Positions 52,739 to 61,995 of a stretch of 64,000 nt of DNA are shown here, one piece after another (position 1 is the first letter of the stretch; the number at the start of each line of letters is the position of its first letter). This stretch comes from Algoriphagus limi (GTDB taxonomy: Bacteria; Bacteroidota; Bacteroidia; Cytophagales; Cyclobacteriaceae): assembly GCF_024919275.1 (NCBI RefSeq), contig NZ_JANWGH010000001.1:496001-560000 (forward strand). The letters are read 5' to 3'. Both the position numbers and the translations under genes were made by a program. Below the pieces are notes generated by a model. That model saw only the letters and a list, made by a program, of their open reading frames with translations. It was not told where the DNA came from and did not search any database.

Positions 52739-53970
52739 TATTTACCAAGAAGGTGGTCACTTAATTTTTTTCCAGATTCTTCCAGATCAATTCCCAGTAA
52801 TTCTTTATTGACCGATAAGACCTGTTGCTTTTCCTTTATGGGTAGTTTTTCAAATCCATAATAAGCTCCTAAAATTGCTCCGGCCAAAGCAGCTGTGGTA
52901 TCGTTGTCCCGACCATAATTCGTAAGAAAGATCAGGGTATTCATAAAATCGAAGTCAGAATAAATCATTGCCGTCAAAGTCTGAAGGAAAATTTCCCCTG
53001 CATGAAATGGCATATCCTGAATCCGGGCATCCAATTGAGAAAAGGCAAATTTTAAAGCTGGACTTTCAGGGTCCATGTGATTTCCTAAAGAATCTAATTT
53101 CTTTGCTTCTTCGACAATGAAAAGAGCATCATTGATAATCCGGTTAGCAGTTCTACCAACTAAACGGCTTTCAAAATAATGTTGTGGATCCACCTCCAAA
53201 GAAGCCAACAAAGAATCCGGGCTTGCATTCTTTTTCATCCCTGCGGCTGTCATGGCAGCACTTAATGCTGTTAAGTCTTTGGCATAGCCCAGATCATAAA
53301 TGGATAATTTGTAGGCTTCCTGATAAGCTTTTTCAGGATTTCCGGGAAAATAGGTCCCTAAAGTAGGAGCATATAGTAAGCCTGCACAGACCATTTCTCC
53401 ACCATAGAATTTACCCAGGGAATCTGCATATCCAACAAGATTATCGGAAATAAAAGGCTGGCTAACCTTAGCCCATTCCTGAAGCCAACCCAACTTGAGA
53501 TTAACTTTTTCGATTTTAATGGAATCTTGCCTATCTAGCTTGTCGGACTCTTCCAGATATCCTTGGTAGGTATCTAATATTTTTTTTGCAAAGTCCCTTG
53601 CTGAAAGTTGATCGGGATTTTGAGTACTCAAATAGTCAGCAGTGAAAACTTTCCATCTGGTATCATCCGTAGTTCCTCCTTCAGGAAGATTGGGGAGCCA
53701 AGTGCCTTCAGGGGAAGCTTCTCGAATCAAGGAGTCCAATTCTTTGACAAAACCATATTCTAATTGTATAGACGCTCTAGGCCACATTTCAGTCGGAGCT
53801 CCCATGGCGTCTCCAATGGCACTGCCTACGATCATTCCTAGGATTTTGTCTTGGAGTTCTTCTTGGGTTAAACCACTTTCAAGCAGTTTTTTTTCAAAGG
53901 TAGGGGAGGGTTCAGGGCTGGAACAGGCAAAGAATCCTAAGAGAAAGAAAATTAATATCGAATATCTCAT
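52738..53970 (-). CDS. ADP-ribosylglycohydrolase family lipoprotein
   Basis: 410 residues. The signal peptide ends in lipobox FFAC (Cys16). The ARH fold shows VGSAIGDAMGAPTEMWPR at 49-66, the metal site GGTTDDTRW at 98-106, and RDNDTTAALAGAILGAYYG near 357-375. ARH enzymes remove ADP-ribose or hydrolyse ribosyl bonds with two Mg ions; the usual location is cytoplasmic, so a membrane-anchored lipoprotein is odd. It directly follows a kinase gene with no gap, suggesting a joint salvage role. Confidence 0.88.
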   Translation of the reverse strand: MRYSILIFFLLGFFACSSPEPSPTFEKKLLESGLTQEELQDKILGMIVGSAIGDAMGAPTEMWPRASIQLEYGFVKELDSLIREASPEGTWLPNLPEGGTTDDTRWKVFTADYLSTQNPDQLSARDFAKKILDTYQGYLEESDKLDRQDSIKIEKVNLKLGWLQEWAKVSQPFISDNLVGYADSLGKFYGGEMVCAGLLYAPTLGTYFPGNPEKAYQEAYKLSIYDLGYAKDLTALSAAMTAAGMKKNASPDSLLASLEVDPQHYFESRLVGRTANRIINDALFIVEEAKKLDSLGNHMDPESPALKFAFSQLDARIQDMPFHAGEIFLQTLTAMIYSDFDFMNTLIFLTNYGRDNDTTAALAGAILGAYYGFEKLPIKEKQQVLSVNKELLGIDLEESGKKLSDHLLGK

Positions 53971-54933
53971 TTAGAAGAGGTAAGTTTTAGCCTTATTCAA
54001 TAAAGCTTCTTTTTGACTTAGGTTCAGTTTCAATGGAAGTTGGGCTATTCCAATCAATCTGCGCATGATTTCTATTCCTCGGTAAGCCTGAACCAAATTC
54101 CAATCTAGAGGGATATTGTAATTAGATTTTAACTGGGTTTCGACTTCATTTCCCTGATTTCCAAAATCCCCATGAGCCAAGAAAACCCCTAAGTCAAACT
54201 CCGCATCTCCCAAAAAAGAAAATTCATGGTCAATTATTTTTATTGAATCATCTGCATTCATCCAGCTGCCTGGGTAATAGTCACCGTGAATAAGCACTTT
54301 CCCTTTCTGTAGATACCGTTTTCCCAGCTCTGTAATTCTATCTTTTAATTCCTGATCCTTTTTATAAGCCAAGCTGAGCTCCTGTAAACCATCTTGAATG
54401 GTGTTCAAATTGAATCCATTTTCCTCCTGAAAAGGAAAATGGAAGATATGCACGTGGTTTAATTCTCGCATTGAGAGGTTATCAGGGAAATCCACAGGTT
54501 GTAGCTGATGCAGCTTATTCAAATAGGAGATAAGTTCTTGGATTTGGTTTGTCTGAAGTTTCTTCTCACCGGAATAGATACCGGAAAAATCACCTAACTC
54601 TCCCAAATCCTCCGTAATCAAGAGGTAGCTTTCTGGATACCAAGCTAGGATTCGGGGACTGAATCCGGCTAACTCAGATTCCTTTTGAATTTCTTCATAA
54701 TAGCGTTTTTCGGTTTGAATTCGCTCGATTGGAGCAGGGATTTGAGGGAATTTTCGAACGAAAGGTCGAGATTGTTTTGCGATAACACTTCGCTGATTTG
54801 TATGGATGCGAAGGACCTTGTTCATATTACTGTCGTTCACATCTGATACGCCAATAATGATTTCACCTTCCATCCAGCAATCTAAAGCTTGTATTTGATC
54901 AATTGGACTTTCGTTTTCCAGCGTAAACTTCAT
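53971..54933 (-). CDS. Aminoglycoside/methylthioribose kinase-like phosphotransferase
   Basis: 320 residues with the APH kinase fold. The catalytic loop is KVLIHGDYYPGSWM (His-Gly-Asp then Asn-equivalent region) and the metal loop IIDHEFSFLGDAEFDLG. The HEF.F pattern after the Asp resembles methylthioribose kinase more than antibiotic kinases. The N-terminus has SVIAKQSRPFVRKFPQIPAPIER, as in MTR kinases. The substrate is likely a ribose-type sugar, but this is inference. Co-directional and gapless with the ADP-ribosylglycohydrolase lipoprotein gene. Confidence 0.75.
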   Translation of the reverse strand: MKFTLENESPIDQIQALDCWMEGEIIIGVSDVNDSNMNKVLRIHTNQRSVIAKQSRPFVRKFPQIPAPIERIQTEKRYYEEIQKESELAGFSPRILAWYPESYLLITEDLGELGDFSGIYSGEKKLQTNQIQELISYLNKLHQLQPVDFPDNLSMRELNHVHIFHFPFQEENGFNLNTIQDGLQELSLAYKKDQELKDRITELGKRYLQKGKVLIHGDYYPGSWMNADDSIKIIDHEFSFLGDAEFDLGVFLAHGDFGNQGNEVETQLKSNYNIPLDWNLVQAYRGIEIMRRLIGIAQLPLKLNLSQKEALLNKAKTYLF

Positions 54934-54959
54934 TTTTTAAGTTTCTTCAATTTTGATTT

Positions 54960-54967
54960 CAAACATA
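54960..54967 (-). promoter_or_regulatory. Candidate kinase-gene promoter (-7 box)
   Basis: TATGTTTG on the minus strand fits TAnnTTTG, 27 bp before the ATG at 54933. Confidence 0.4.
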
Positions 54968-55049
54968 TAGTATCCTTTTCGAATTTCTATTCTTAAGAGG
55001 AAAGCCTTTTTGTAAACAAAGGTTCTCCATCAAAAAATCCATTTCGGAA

Positions 55050-55057
55050 TACGTTTG
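55050..55057 (+). promoter_or_regulatory. Candidate acyl-CoA dehydrogenase promoter (-7 box)
   Basis: TACGTTTG fits TAnnTTTG; start near 55063, about 33 nt before the ATG. Confidence 0.4.
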
Positions 55058-55095
55058 AATTTTTATTTTTACCCGACTAAAAAATATAAACCCAA

Positions 55096-56253
55096 ATGTT
55101 TGGACTACCACGAAAACTATTTACTGAAGAACATGAGCTATTCCGGCAGAGTGTTCGGGATTTTATCGCAAAAGAAGTCATTCCTCATAATGATGAATGG
55201 GAAAAGCAAAAGATGGTCTCCCGAGAATCCTGGAAAAAATTCGGTGAGAACGGATTCTTAGGAATGCAAGCTCCCGAAGAACTTGGAGGCTTGAATATTC
55301 AGGACTTTAGATACAATGCGATTTTAATCGAAGAATTGGGATTGAGTGGCTGTTCTGGTCCGGCAATCGGCTATCCTTTGCATTCGGATATAGTGATGCC
55401 ATACATCCTTCATTATGGAACCGAAGCTGCGAAAAAGCGATATATTCCTTCGATGATCAGCGGAGATTTTATTGGTGCTGTGGCAATGACAGAACCGGGT
55501 GCTGGCTCAGATTTGCAGGGAATTCGGACTTCTGCAGTAGACCATGGAGATTATTATTTAGTAAACGGTTCCAAAACCTTCATCACCAATGGATATCTCA
55601 GTGATGTAGTAGTGGTTGCTGTAAAAACAGACCCTTCCAAAGGTGCAAAGGGAATCAGTTTGTTGCTCATTGATCGAGATATGGAAGGATTTTCTAAGGG
55701 GAAACCTTTTGAAAAGGTAGGTCTGCATGCTCAGGACACCTGTGAACTTTTCTTTGAAGATGTAAAAGTTCCCAAAGAAAATCTGCTTGGAAAAGAAGGG
55801 GAAGGCTTTAAGTATTTGATGACAGAGCTAGCCCAGGAACGTTTGGTAGTGGCATTGGCTGCTATTGCCTTAGGAGAGTACATGTTGGATAGTACTATTT
55901 CTTATGTCAAGGAAAGAAAAGCGTTTAACAAAAGCCTATCTGATTTCCAAAATACCCGTTTTAAACTAGCTGAAATGACAGCAGCCTTGGAGCAGGGTAG
56001 AATTTACTGTGATTATTTAGTGGATCTTCATAATGAAGGGAAATTGGATTCTGCGATGGCTTCGGCTGCGAAATACAACATGACGGAGTTGCAGTGTAAA
56101 GTGGCAGATGAATGCGTACAACTTCATGGAGGATACGGATATATGTGGGAATACGGAGTGGCAAGAGCCTATGCAGATGCCCGAGTACAGCGAATCTATG
56201 CCGGAACCAATGAGATTATGAAAGAACTCATTGCCCGAAAAATCTTGAAATAA
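55096..56253 (+). CDS. Acyl-CoA dehydrogenase (long-chain/isovaleryl type)
   Basis: 385 residues. The flavin motif GAVAMTEPGAGSDLQG and FITNGYLSDVVVV bind FAD; the C-terminus has QLHGGYGYMWEYGVARAYAD and RIYAGTNEIM. The position used as catalytic Glu in MCAD is Ala (YAGT instead of YEGT), but LAQERLVVALAAI carries the Glu used by long-chain and isovaleryl-CoA dehydrogenases, so the enzyme should be active. It introduces the first double bond in beta-oxidation. The acyl-CoA ligase gene follows 51 bp later. Confidence 0.93.
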   Translation: MFGLPRKLFTEEHELFRQSVRDFIAKEVIPHNDEWEKQKMVSRESWKKFGENGFLGMQAPEELGGLNIQDFRYNAILIEELGLSGCSGPAIGYPLHSDIVMPYILHYGTEAAKKRYIPSMISGDFIGAVAMTEPGAGSDLQGIRTSAVDHGDYYLVNGSKTFITNGYLSDVVVVAVKTDPSKGAKGISLLLIDRDMEGFSKGKPFEKVGLHAQDTCELFFEDVKVPKENLLGKEGEGFKYLMTELAQERLVVALAAIALGEYMLDSTISYVKERKAFNKSLSDFQNTRFKLAEMTAALEQGRIYCDYLVDLHNEGKLDSAMASAAKYNMTELQCKVADECVQLHGGYGYMWEYGVARAYADARVQRIYAGTNEIMKELIARKILK

Positions 56254-56304
56254 ACTTATATTGAAGCAAAATCTAAATTAACAATTCACCCAAATTGATA
56301 CGAT

Positions 56305-57987
56305 ATGAAAGATTTCCCCTGGTTTAAGCATTATCCTGAATTGGTGGATAAAGAAGTTGACTGCGAAGCCTATTCAAGCATAAGCGATTTATTTGAAGAA
56401 AGTGTCCAGAAGTTTCAGGATGCTGTCGCTTATGAATGCATGGGGAAAACGCTTTCTTTCAATGAGTTGGATCGAATGAGTGCAAACTTTGCCAATTATC
56501 TGATTCATGATTTAAAGCTTCCAAAGGGATCTCGGGTTGCCATTCAAATGCCAAATATTCTGCAATATCCGGTTGTGATGTTTGGGGTATTGCGAGCAGG
56601 AATGGTGGTTGTTAATACGAATCCTTTGTATACACCAGCCGAAATGAAGCATCAATTCAATGATTCTGGTGCTGATGTGGTGGTGATAGTAGCCAATTTT
56701 GCATACAATCTCGAAAAGATCAGAAATGATATTCAGGCGAAGCACGTGATTGTGACTGAGCTTGGAGATTTGTTGGGAGGTCTAAAGGGTACAATCGTGA
56801 ATATGGTTGTGAAACACGTGAAAAAGATGGTTCCAGCCTATTCACTTCCAGGTGCTGTTACCCTTAAATCAGCATTGTCAAAAGGAGCCCGCCATAGCTT
56901 CCAAAAGATAGATTTAAACTTAGCCGACACAGCGTTTTTACAATATACAGGAGGAACCACAGGTGTATCTAAGGGTGCAGAATTGACCCATGGTAATATC
57001 GTGGCCAATATGCAGCAGATATCTGCTTGGATGAAACCCAAGTTGCGGGAGAAGGAAGAAATCGTCATGACAGCCCTTCCATTATATCACATTTTCGCTT
57101 TGACTGTCAACTGTCTAGCTATGTTGAAAATTGGTGCTCACAACTTGCTGATTACCAATCCACGAGACATGAAAGCCTTCATCAAAGATCTTTCTAAGCA
57201 TCAGTTTACGGTCTTTACTGGGGTGAATACATTGTTTAATGGACTGCTTAATCAAGATGCTTTTAAGTCGTTAGATTTCAGTAAGTTGAAAATTGCTGTT
57301 GGTGGAGGTATGGCGGTGCAAAAAGTAACTGCAGAGAAGTGGAAATCTGTAACGGGAGTTCCTTTGGCTGAAGGTTATGGATTGACAGAAACATCCCCAG
57401 TAGCAACTTGTAATCCTATTGACGGAACCGAGCGAATCGGAACTATTGGCTTGCCATTACCAAATACTGAGGTGATGGTGGCAGACGATGAAGGAAATCC
57501 ACTTCCGATTGGAGAAAGAGGAGAGATTTGCATCAAAGGACCTCAAGTGATGCGTGGCTATTGGCAGCGTCCTGAGGAGACGGCTAATGTCATGCATGGA
57601 GAGTGGTTTAAGTCTGGAGACATCGGCGTCATGGATGAGGATGGCTTCTTCAAGATCGTGGACAGAAAGAAGGAAATGATTCTAGTTTCCGGATTCAATG
57701 TCTATCCAAACGAAGTTGAAGATTGTATCGCTAGTTGTGCGGGTGTTTTGGAAGTGGGTGTGATTGGCATGCCTGACCCTAAATCCACCGAAAAAGTTGT
57801 GGCTTATGTTGTGCCAAAAGACAGTTCCTTGACTGCCGATCAAGTTATCAAACACTGTCATGAATCTTTGACTAATTATAAGATTCCTAGAGAGGTTTAT
57901 TTCACCGATGAACTTCCAAAATCCAATGTGGGTAAAATCCTTCGAAGAAAAATCAAGGAGGCCCATATTGAAAAAATGAATGAATAA
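56305..57987 (+). CDS. fadD: Long-chain acyl-CoA ligase
   Basis: 560 residues of the ANL superfamily. The AMP-binding P-loop is QYTGGTTGVSKGAELTHGN, followed by EGYGLTETSPVAT, WFKSGDIGVMDEDGFFKIVDRKKE and the catalytic Lys near PKSNVGKILRRKIKE. It activates fatty acids with ATP and CoA. It pairs with the acyl-CoA dehydrogenase gene in a small beta-oxidation unit ending at a terminator. Confidence 0.93.
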   Translation: MKDFPWFKHYPELVDKEVDCEAYSSISDLFEESVQKFQDAVAYECMGKTLSFNELDRMSANFANYLIHDLKLPKGSRVAIQMPNILQYPVVMFGVLRAGMVVVNTNPLYTPAEMKHQFNDSGADVVVIVANFAYNLEKIRNDIQAKHVIVTELGDLLGGLKGTIVNMVVKHVKKMVPAYSLPGAVTLKSALSKGARHSFQKIDLNLADTAFLQYTGGTTGVSKGAELTHGNIVANMQQISAWMKPKLREKEEIVMTALPLYHIFALTVNCLAMLKIGAHNLLITNPRDMKAFIKDLSKHQFTVFTGVNTLFNGLLNQDAFKSLDFSKLKIAVGGGMAVQKVTAEKWKSVTGVPLAEGYGLTETSPVATCNPIDGTERIGTIGLPLPNTEVMVADDEGNPLPIGERGEICIKGPQVMRGYWQRPEETANVMHGEWFKSGDIGVMDEDGFFKIVDRKKEMILVSGFNVYPNEVEDCIASCAGVLEVGVIGMPDPKSTEKVVAYVVPKDSSLTADQVIKHCHESLTNYKIPREVYFTDELPKSNVGKILRRKIKEAHIEKMNE

Positions 57988-58008
57988 GTTTATTTGAGTT
58001 TATGATAG

Positions 58009-58042
58009 AAAACCCGCTTCGAAAGAATAGCGGGTTTTTTAT
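58009..58042 (+). terminator. fadD terminator
   Basis: AAAACCCGCT/AGCGGGTTTT with a 10-nt loop and T-run. Confidence 0.88.
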
Positions 58043-58118
58043 TTTATTTTTAAAATTCTTCCTAATTCAATTCCTGTTTTTGCAGAAAATCAATTAATTT
58101 TTTGAAAACATTTCAATA

Positions 58119-59333
58119 ATGAATCTGAGAATAAATTCTGAATATGGTACCCTTCGAGCCGTTTTGATGCATAGGCCGGGGAAAGAAATTGACAGACTTA
58201 CTCCATACAATAAAGAGTATTTGCTTTTTGAGGATGTTCCTTACTTAGAAGCTTTGCAGCAGGAGCATGACGCATTTTCAAATTTGATTAAGTCATCCAC
58301 AGGAGCAACTGTTTACCAATTAAGGGAATTATTGATTCGCGTACTTTATGATCGGGAGATTCTGTTCAAGCTAATTCAGGATTCCTTAAAGCGTTCAGGA
58401 TTGGTTCATTTGGCAGAAGAAATCCTCAATAGATATTCAACAGCAGAATGTGCAGGTATTCTAACAGCAGGCCTGAAGGTTCATGAATTTCGAAGAAAAT
58501 ATCCCAATCTTGATGCTGGTGAGTTATTGGAATATGCCTTTTTGATTTCTCCTTGTCCGAATTTGTATTTTCAGCGGGACCCAATGGCTTTGACTCCTGG
58601 AGGAATTATTTTTTCTTCCATGAAAATGGAGGGACGTCAGCGTGAGGCCGATTTGCTTCGAACAATATTTGAAAACCATCCGGAATTTAAAGACCACGTA
58701 AATCCAATTTATCCTTCCGATGGAATGACAAATCCACCAAGTATTGAGGGTGGTGATGTCATCGTGTTATCTCATGAGGCTGTGGCGATAGGGAATTCTG
58801 AGCGAACTGATGAAAAAGCCATTTATCATGCTGCAAAGAGACTTTTAGCGGAAGGATCTGTGAAACGGGTTTACGAAGTACATCTGCCTTCTCGTAGAAA
58901 TTACATGCATTTGGATACCGTGTTTACCATATTAGATGAAAATCTGGTTCTGACTTATCCGGATGCTATGAATGCAGTTTTAAAGACTTCCTGCTATACT
59001 TTGAAAGAAATTCAAGGGGACAAAGTGCATATACGAAGAGAGGTTTTGAAAGAGTCTTTGTTGACTGTTTTAGACCGTGAAATCCCTCATTTAGAGGTTT
59101 TGGCGACTGCCGACGGTAATCCCGATTATTCCCTTCGTGAACAATGGTTTGATGGGGCTAATGTTTTTGCTATTGGACCGAGAAGGGTGATTTCCTACAA
59201 TAGAAATATTCATACAAATAGAGCCCTACGGAATATGGGAGTGGAGGTTTTAGAGATCCCTTCTTCCGAATTGAGCCGTGGACTTGGTGGCCCTCGATGT
59301 ATGACTATGCCGCTTAGTCGGGCAAGAGTTTAA
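58119..59333 (+). CDS. Arginine deiminase family protein
   Basis: 404 residues. The arginine deiminase pattern is complete: RAVLMHRPGKEIDRLTPYN, YFQRDPMALT, SIEGGDVIVL, NYMHLDTVFT and the C-terminal nucleophile Cys394 in LGGPRCMTMPL. It converts arginine to citrulline and ammonia. No ornithine carbamoyltransferase, carbamate kinase or antiporter gene is next to it, so it is not in a standard arc operon; a biosynthetic or nitrogen-salvage role is possible. Confidence 0.88.
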   Translation: MNLRINSEYGTLRAVLMHRPGKEIDRLTPYNKEYLLFEDVPYLEALQQEHDAFSNLIKSSTGATVYQLRELLIRVLYDREILFKLIQDSLKRSGLVHLAEEILNRYSTAECAGILTAGLKVHEFRRKYPNLDAGELLEYAFLISPCPNLYFQRDPMALTPGGIIFSSMKMEGRQREADLLRTIFENHPEFKDHVNPIYPSDGMTNPPSIEGGDVIVLSHEAVAIGNSERTDEKAIYHAAKRLLAEGSVKRVYEVHLPSRRNYMHLDTVFTILDENLVLTYPDAMNAVLKTSCYTLKEIQGDKVHIRREVLKESLLTVLDREIPHLEVLATADGNPDYSLREQWFDGANVFAIGPRRVISYNRNIHTNRALRNMGVEVLEIPSSELSRGLGGPRCMTMPLSRARV

Positions 59334-59360
59334 TAAAAATAAGCTATCTCAAATTCTTTT

Positions 59361-59455
59361 TGTCGTTAGAGTGAGAGTCTGCCTGAACGGAAGTCAGGGA
59401 GTCAAAGTCGTTTTTCTAGAAAAATAACTCCATTTCGACTTCGCTCAATGTCACA
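59361..59455. repeat. Dispersed 'gagcgaagtcgaa' family repeat, copy C
   Basis: Left part GAGTCTGCCTGAACGGAAGT then CAGGGAGTC; right part ATTTCGACTTCGCTCAATG then TCACA in inverse orientation. The left part carries the same CTGCCTG..TCAGG insertion as copy A, the right part matches copy B. Lies between convergent arcA-like and ilvE genes. Confidence 0.6.
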
Positions 59456-59489
59456 TAAAAAGGATATGAGATAGCCTCTAATTCTTAAT

Positions 59490-60557
59490 TCAGAACTTCA
59501 TAATCCAGTTATGAGAGTCTTCTTTGCTTCCATACTTTATTCCATCCAACTCAGCTAAAACCCGATGTGAAAAAGCATCTGCTGATTTTTCTGGAAGCTC
59601 ATAATCTTTCCCATCTATGTGGATTCGCTGAATGTGTGCGATAGTTGCTGCGGTACCTGTTCCGAATGCCTCTTCCAACGTGCCGTTTTCCAATGCTTCT
59701 TTCAATTCCTGTACGCTCAAGAACCGTTCTTCCAAAGGTTCATTCCAGTCTTTTGCAAGCTGAATTACGGAATTACGGGTAATCCCTTTCAAGATTGTTC
59801 CGGTATTGGTGGGAGCAGTAATCAAAGTTCCGTTGATTTTGAACATCACGTTCATTGTTCCACTTTCCTCGATATTGGAATGAGTTTTTCCATCAGTCCA
59901 AAGCAACTGATCATATCCCGCCTTTTGAGCTTGAAGAGCTGGGTATAGGGAAGCCGCATAATTGCCAGCAGTTTTTGCAGCTCCTGTACCACCTTCGGTT
60001 GCACGGGTAAATTTCGTTTCAACTTTTACACTAACTGGCTTGGAGTAGTAATTCCCAACAGGGCAGGTGAATATGATGAATTTGTAAGTATCAGAAGGTT
60101 TTACTCCAATGTAATCATCGGTAGCAAACATATATGGACGAATGTAAAGGGATGATCCTTTTGCTGAGGGAACCCATGCTCTGTCCAGTTCTATGAGTTG
60201 TCTCATGCCTTCCATAAAGATTTCTTCAGGAATGGATGGCATACACATGCGTTCAGCAGATTCATTCATTCTTCGCCAGTTGGCATCAGGTCGAAAAATC
60301 AAAACTTCACCTTCCTCATTTTTATAAGCTTTCAATCCTTCAAAGATTGATTGCCCGTAATGCAATGCCGCATTGGAAGGATTTAATTGAAGTGGACCAT
60401 ATGGCTCAATTCTGAGGTCAGTCCATTCCCCATTTTTATAATCTGCCACAAACATGTGGTCGGAAATAGTTCTTCCGAATACCAAGTTTGAAAAATCGGT
60501 TTCTGCCAGTTTGGAAGACTGCGTTTTTGTAACCGGAATGGCAAGTGAAGTTTTCAT
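59490..60557 (-). CDS. ilvE: Branched-chain amino acid aminotransferase
   Basis: 355 residues of fold type IV. The PLP lysine is K195 in EGGTGAAKTAGNYAAS. ALHYGQSIFEGLKAY and YIRPYMFATDDYIG lie in the N-terminal domain; EAFGTGTAATIAHIQ is the phosphate-binding loop. It makes or degrades valine, leucine and isoleucine. The ATG at 60557 lies 48 bp from the adenosyltransferase stop, same direction. Confidence 0.95.
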   Translation of the reverse strand: MKTSLAIPVTKTQSSKLAETDFSNLVFGRTISDHMFVADYKNGEWTDLRIEPYGPLQLNPSNAALHYGQSIFEGLKAYKNEEGEVLIFRPDANWRRMNESAERMCMPSIPEEIFMEGMRQLIELDRAWVPSAKGSSLYIRPYMFATDDYIGVKPSDTYKFIIFTCPVGNYYSKPVSVKVETKFTRATEGGTGAAKTAGNYAASLYPALQAQKAGYDQLLWTDGKTHSNIEESGTMNVMFKINGTLITAPTNTGTILKGITRNSVIQLAKDWNEPLEERFLSVQELKEALENGTLEEAFGTGTAATIAHIQRIHIDGKDYELPEKSADAFSHRVLAELDGIKYGSKEDSHNWIMKF

Positions 60558-60605
60558 AGCAATTTGGTGAATAATGGATCGGATGATCCAATTTTTATTT
60601 GGGGA

Positions 60606-61160
60606 TTATTTTTGAATTCTTGGACTCCAGGTGACTTCTTCCACACCAAGTTCTTGGGCCATTTTTCTACCCAAAATGAAGAAATAATCTGAAAGTCTGT
60701 TGAGGTATTTGATTACTAGGGTATTGACTTCTTCGTAAGAGGCGAGTTCCACAACCAATCGCTCGGTTCTTCTACAAACTGTCCGGGCTAAATGGCAAAA
60801 TGAAACTGATTGGTGGCCTCCAGGAAGAATGAAAGCTGTCAAAGGAGGAAGGCTTGCTTCCATTTGATCCATTTGCGCTTCAAGAAACTCGATATCCTTT
60901 TCGAATAAATCAGGCTTTTTGACCTTGTCTTTACCCGGACTGGTTGCCAAATCTGCGCCAATGGTAAAAAGACGGTCTTGAATTTCTTTTAAGACATCAC
61001 TTCGTTCGCCATTCACCTCCTGATCCCGAAGAAGACCTACGTATGAATTGAGTTCATCAACCGTGCCATATGCATCAATCCGTAAGTCTGATTTCGGCAC
61101 TCTTATCCCTCCCAATAAAGAGGTGATTCCTTCGTCTCCTGTCTTTGTGTAAATTTTCAT
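60606..61160 (-). CDS. Cob(I)alamin adenosyltransferase (PduO type)
   Basis: 184 residues. IYTKTGDEGITSLLGGIRVP holds the ATP loop, IDAYGTVDELNSYVG follows, and the C-terminal helices have HLARTVCRRTERLV and YLNRLSDYFFILGRK. It converts cob(I)alamin to adenosylcobalamin. No cobalamin riboswitch fits in the 57 bp in front of it. The start lies downstream of a TATTTTTG -7 box. Confidence 0.92.
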   Translation of the reverse strand: MKIYTKTGDEGITSLLGGIRVPKSDLRIDAYGTVDELNSYVGLLRDQEVNGERSDVLKEIQDRLFTIGADLATSPGKDKVKKPDLFEKDIEFLEAQMDQMEASLPPLTAFILPGGHQSVSFCHLARTVCRRTERLVVELASYEEVNTLVIKYLNRLSDYFFILGRKMAQELGVEEVTWSPRIQK

Positions 61161-61182
61161 TCCACTCCCGTCTTTGCTGCCA

Positions 61183-61190
61183 CAAAAATA
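61183..61190 (-). promoter_or_regulatory. Candidate adenosyltransferase promoter (-7 box)
   Basis: TATTTTTG on the minus strand, 23 bp before the ATG at 61160, in the 57-bp gap after the ABC ATPase gene. Confidence 0.4.
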
Positions 61191-61217
61191 AGAATCTTAT
61201 TGGAAAAGGAGGGGATA

Positions 61218-61934
61218 TTATACCTGAGCAGTAGCTGCCCGAGTTGGATTTGGGTTAATCGTATCAGATTCTACCAGTCCATCTCGCAAGCGAACGACCC
61301 GATGGGCATAATGAGCGATATCATCTTCGTGGGTTACCATGATGATTGTATTCCCTTTGCTGTGCAATTCATGGAAAAGCTCCATAATATCATAAGATGT
61401 TTTGGTGTCCAAGTTACCCGTCGGTTCATCTGCAAGGATAATACTTGGATCATTTACTAGAGCCCGTGCAATAGCTACCCTCTGACGCTGACCACCGGAA
61501 AGTTCATTGGGTCTGTGCTTAGTACGATCTCCCAAGCCAACGTTATCAAGGGCTTTGAAAGCCATTTCTTCTCGTTCTTCTCGGCTATAGCCAGCATAAA
61601 CTAAGGGAAGAGCCACGTTTTCTAAGCAAGTTGCTCGAGGAAGCAAGTTAAAAGTCTGGAAAACGAAGCCGATTTCTTTATTCCGAATCTCTGCTAATTC
61701 GTTTTCACTCATATCAGAGACGTCCTTATTGTTGAGGATATAGGTTCCTGCGGTAGGGGTATCAAGACACCCGATGATGTTCATAAGGGTAGATTTTCCC
61801 GATCCGGAAGGCCCCATAAAGGCTACATATTCTCCTCGATCTACAGTGATAGAAATGGATTTAAGGGCTTGAATAATTTCAGCCCCCATTTTATAGGTTT
61901 TGTTGATTTCGTGAGTTTCTATGACTCTACTCAT
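61218..61934 (-). CDS. MacB-type ABC transporter ATP-binding protein
   Basis: 238 residues from ATG 61934 ([20 protein letters not shown]); the upstream ATG at 61970 would add a short unrelated stretch. Walker [11 protein letters not shown]-loop [17 protein letters not shown], signature [15 protein letters not shown] and Walker [14 protein letters not shown] are complete. MacB/LolD-type ATPases drive envelope lipoprotein or toxin export. No permease is adjacent; upstream on the same strand, 61 bp away, is a TPR membrane protein. Confidence 0.9.
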   Translation of the reverse strand: MSRVIETHEINKTYKMGAEIIQALKSISITVDRGEYVAFMGPSGSGKSTLMNIIGCLDTPTAGTYILNNKDVSDMSENELAEIRNKEIGFVFQTFNLLPRATCLENVALPLVYAGYSREEREEMAFKALDNVGLGDRTKHRPNELSGGQRQRVAIARALVNDPSIILADEPTGNLDTKTSYDIMELFHELHSKGNTIIMVTHEDDIAHYAHRVVRLRDGLVESDTINPNPTRAATAQV

Positions 61935-61995
61935 GTGGCGCAGGTTTAGTTTGCTTAAAAATAGATTCAATTATCAGAAAAAGCGAAATTTGGGG

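Noticed and set aside
55096..56253. Inactive acyl-CoA dehydrogenase because of YAGT instead of YEGT
   Set aside because: The alternative catalytic Glu of the long-chain/isovaleryl type is present in LAQERLV.
61161..61217. Cobalamin riboswitch before the adenosyltransferase
   Set aside because: Only 57 bp available, too short, and no B12-box-like sequence.
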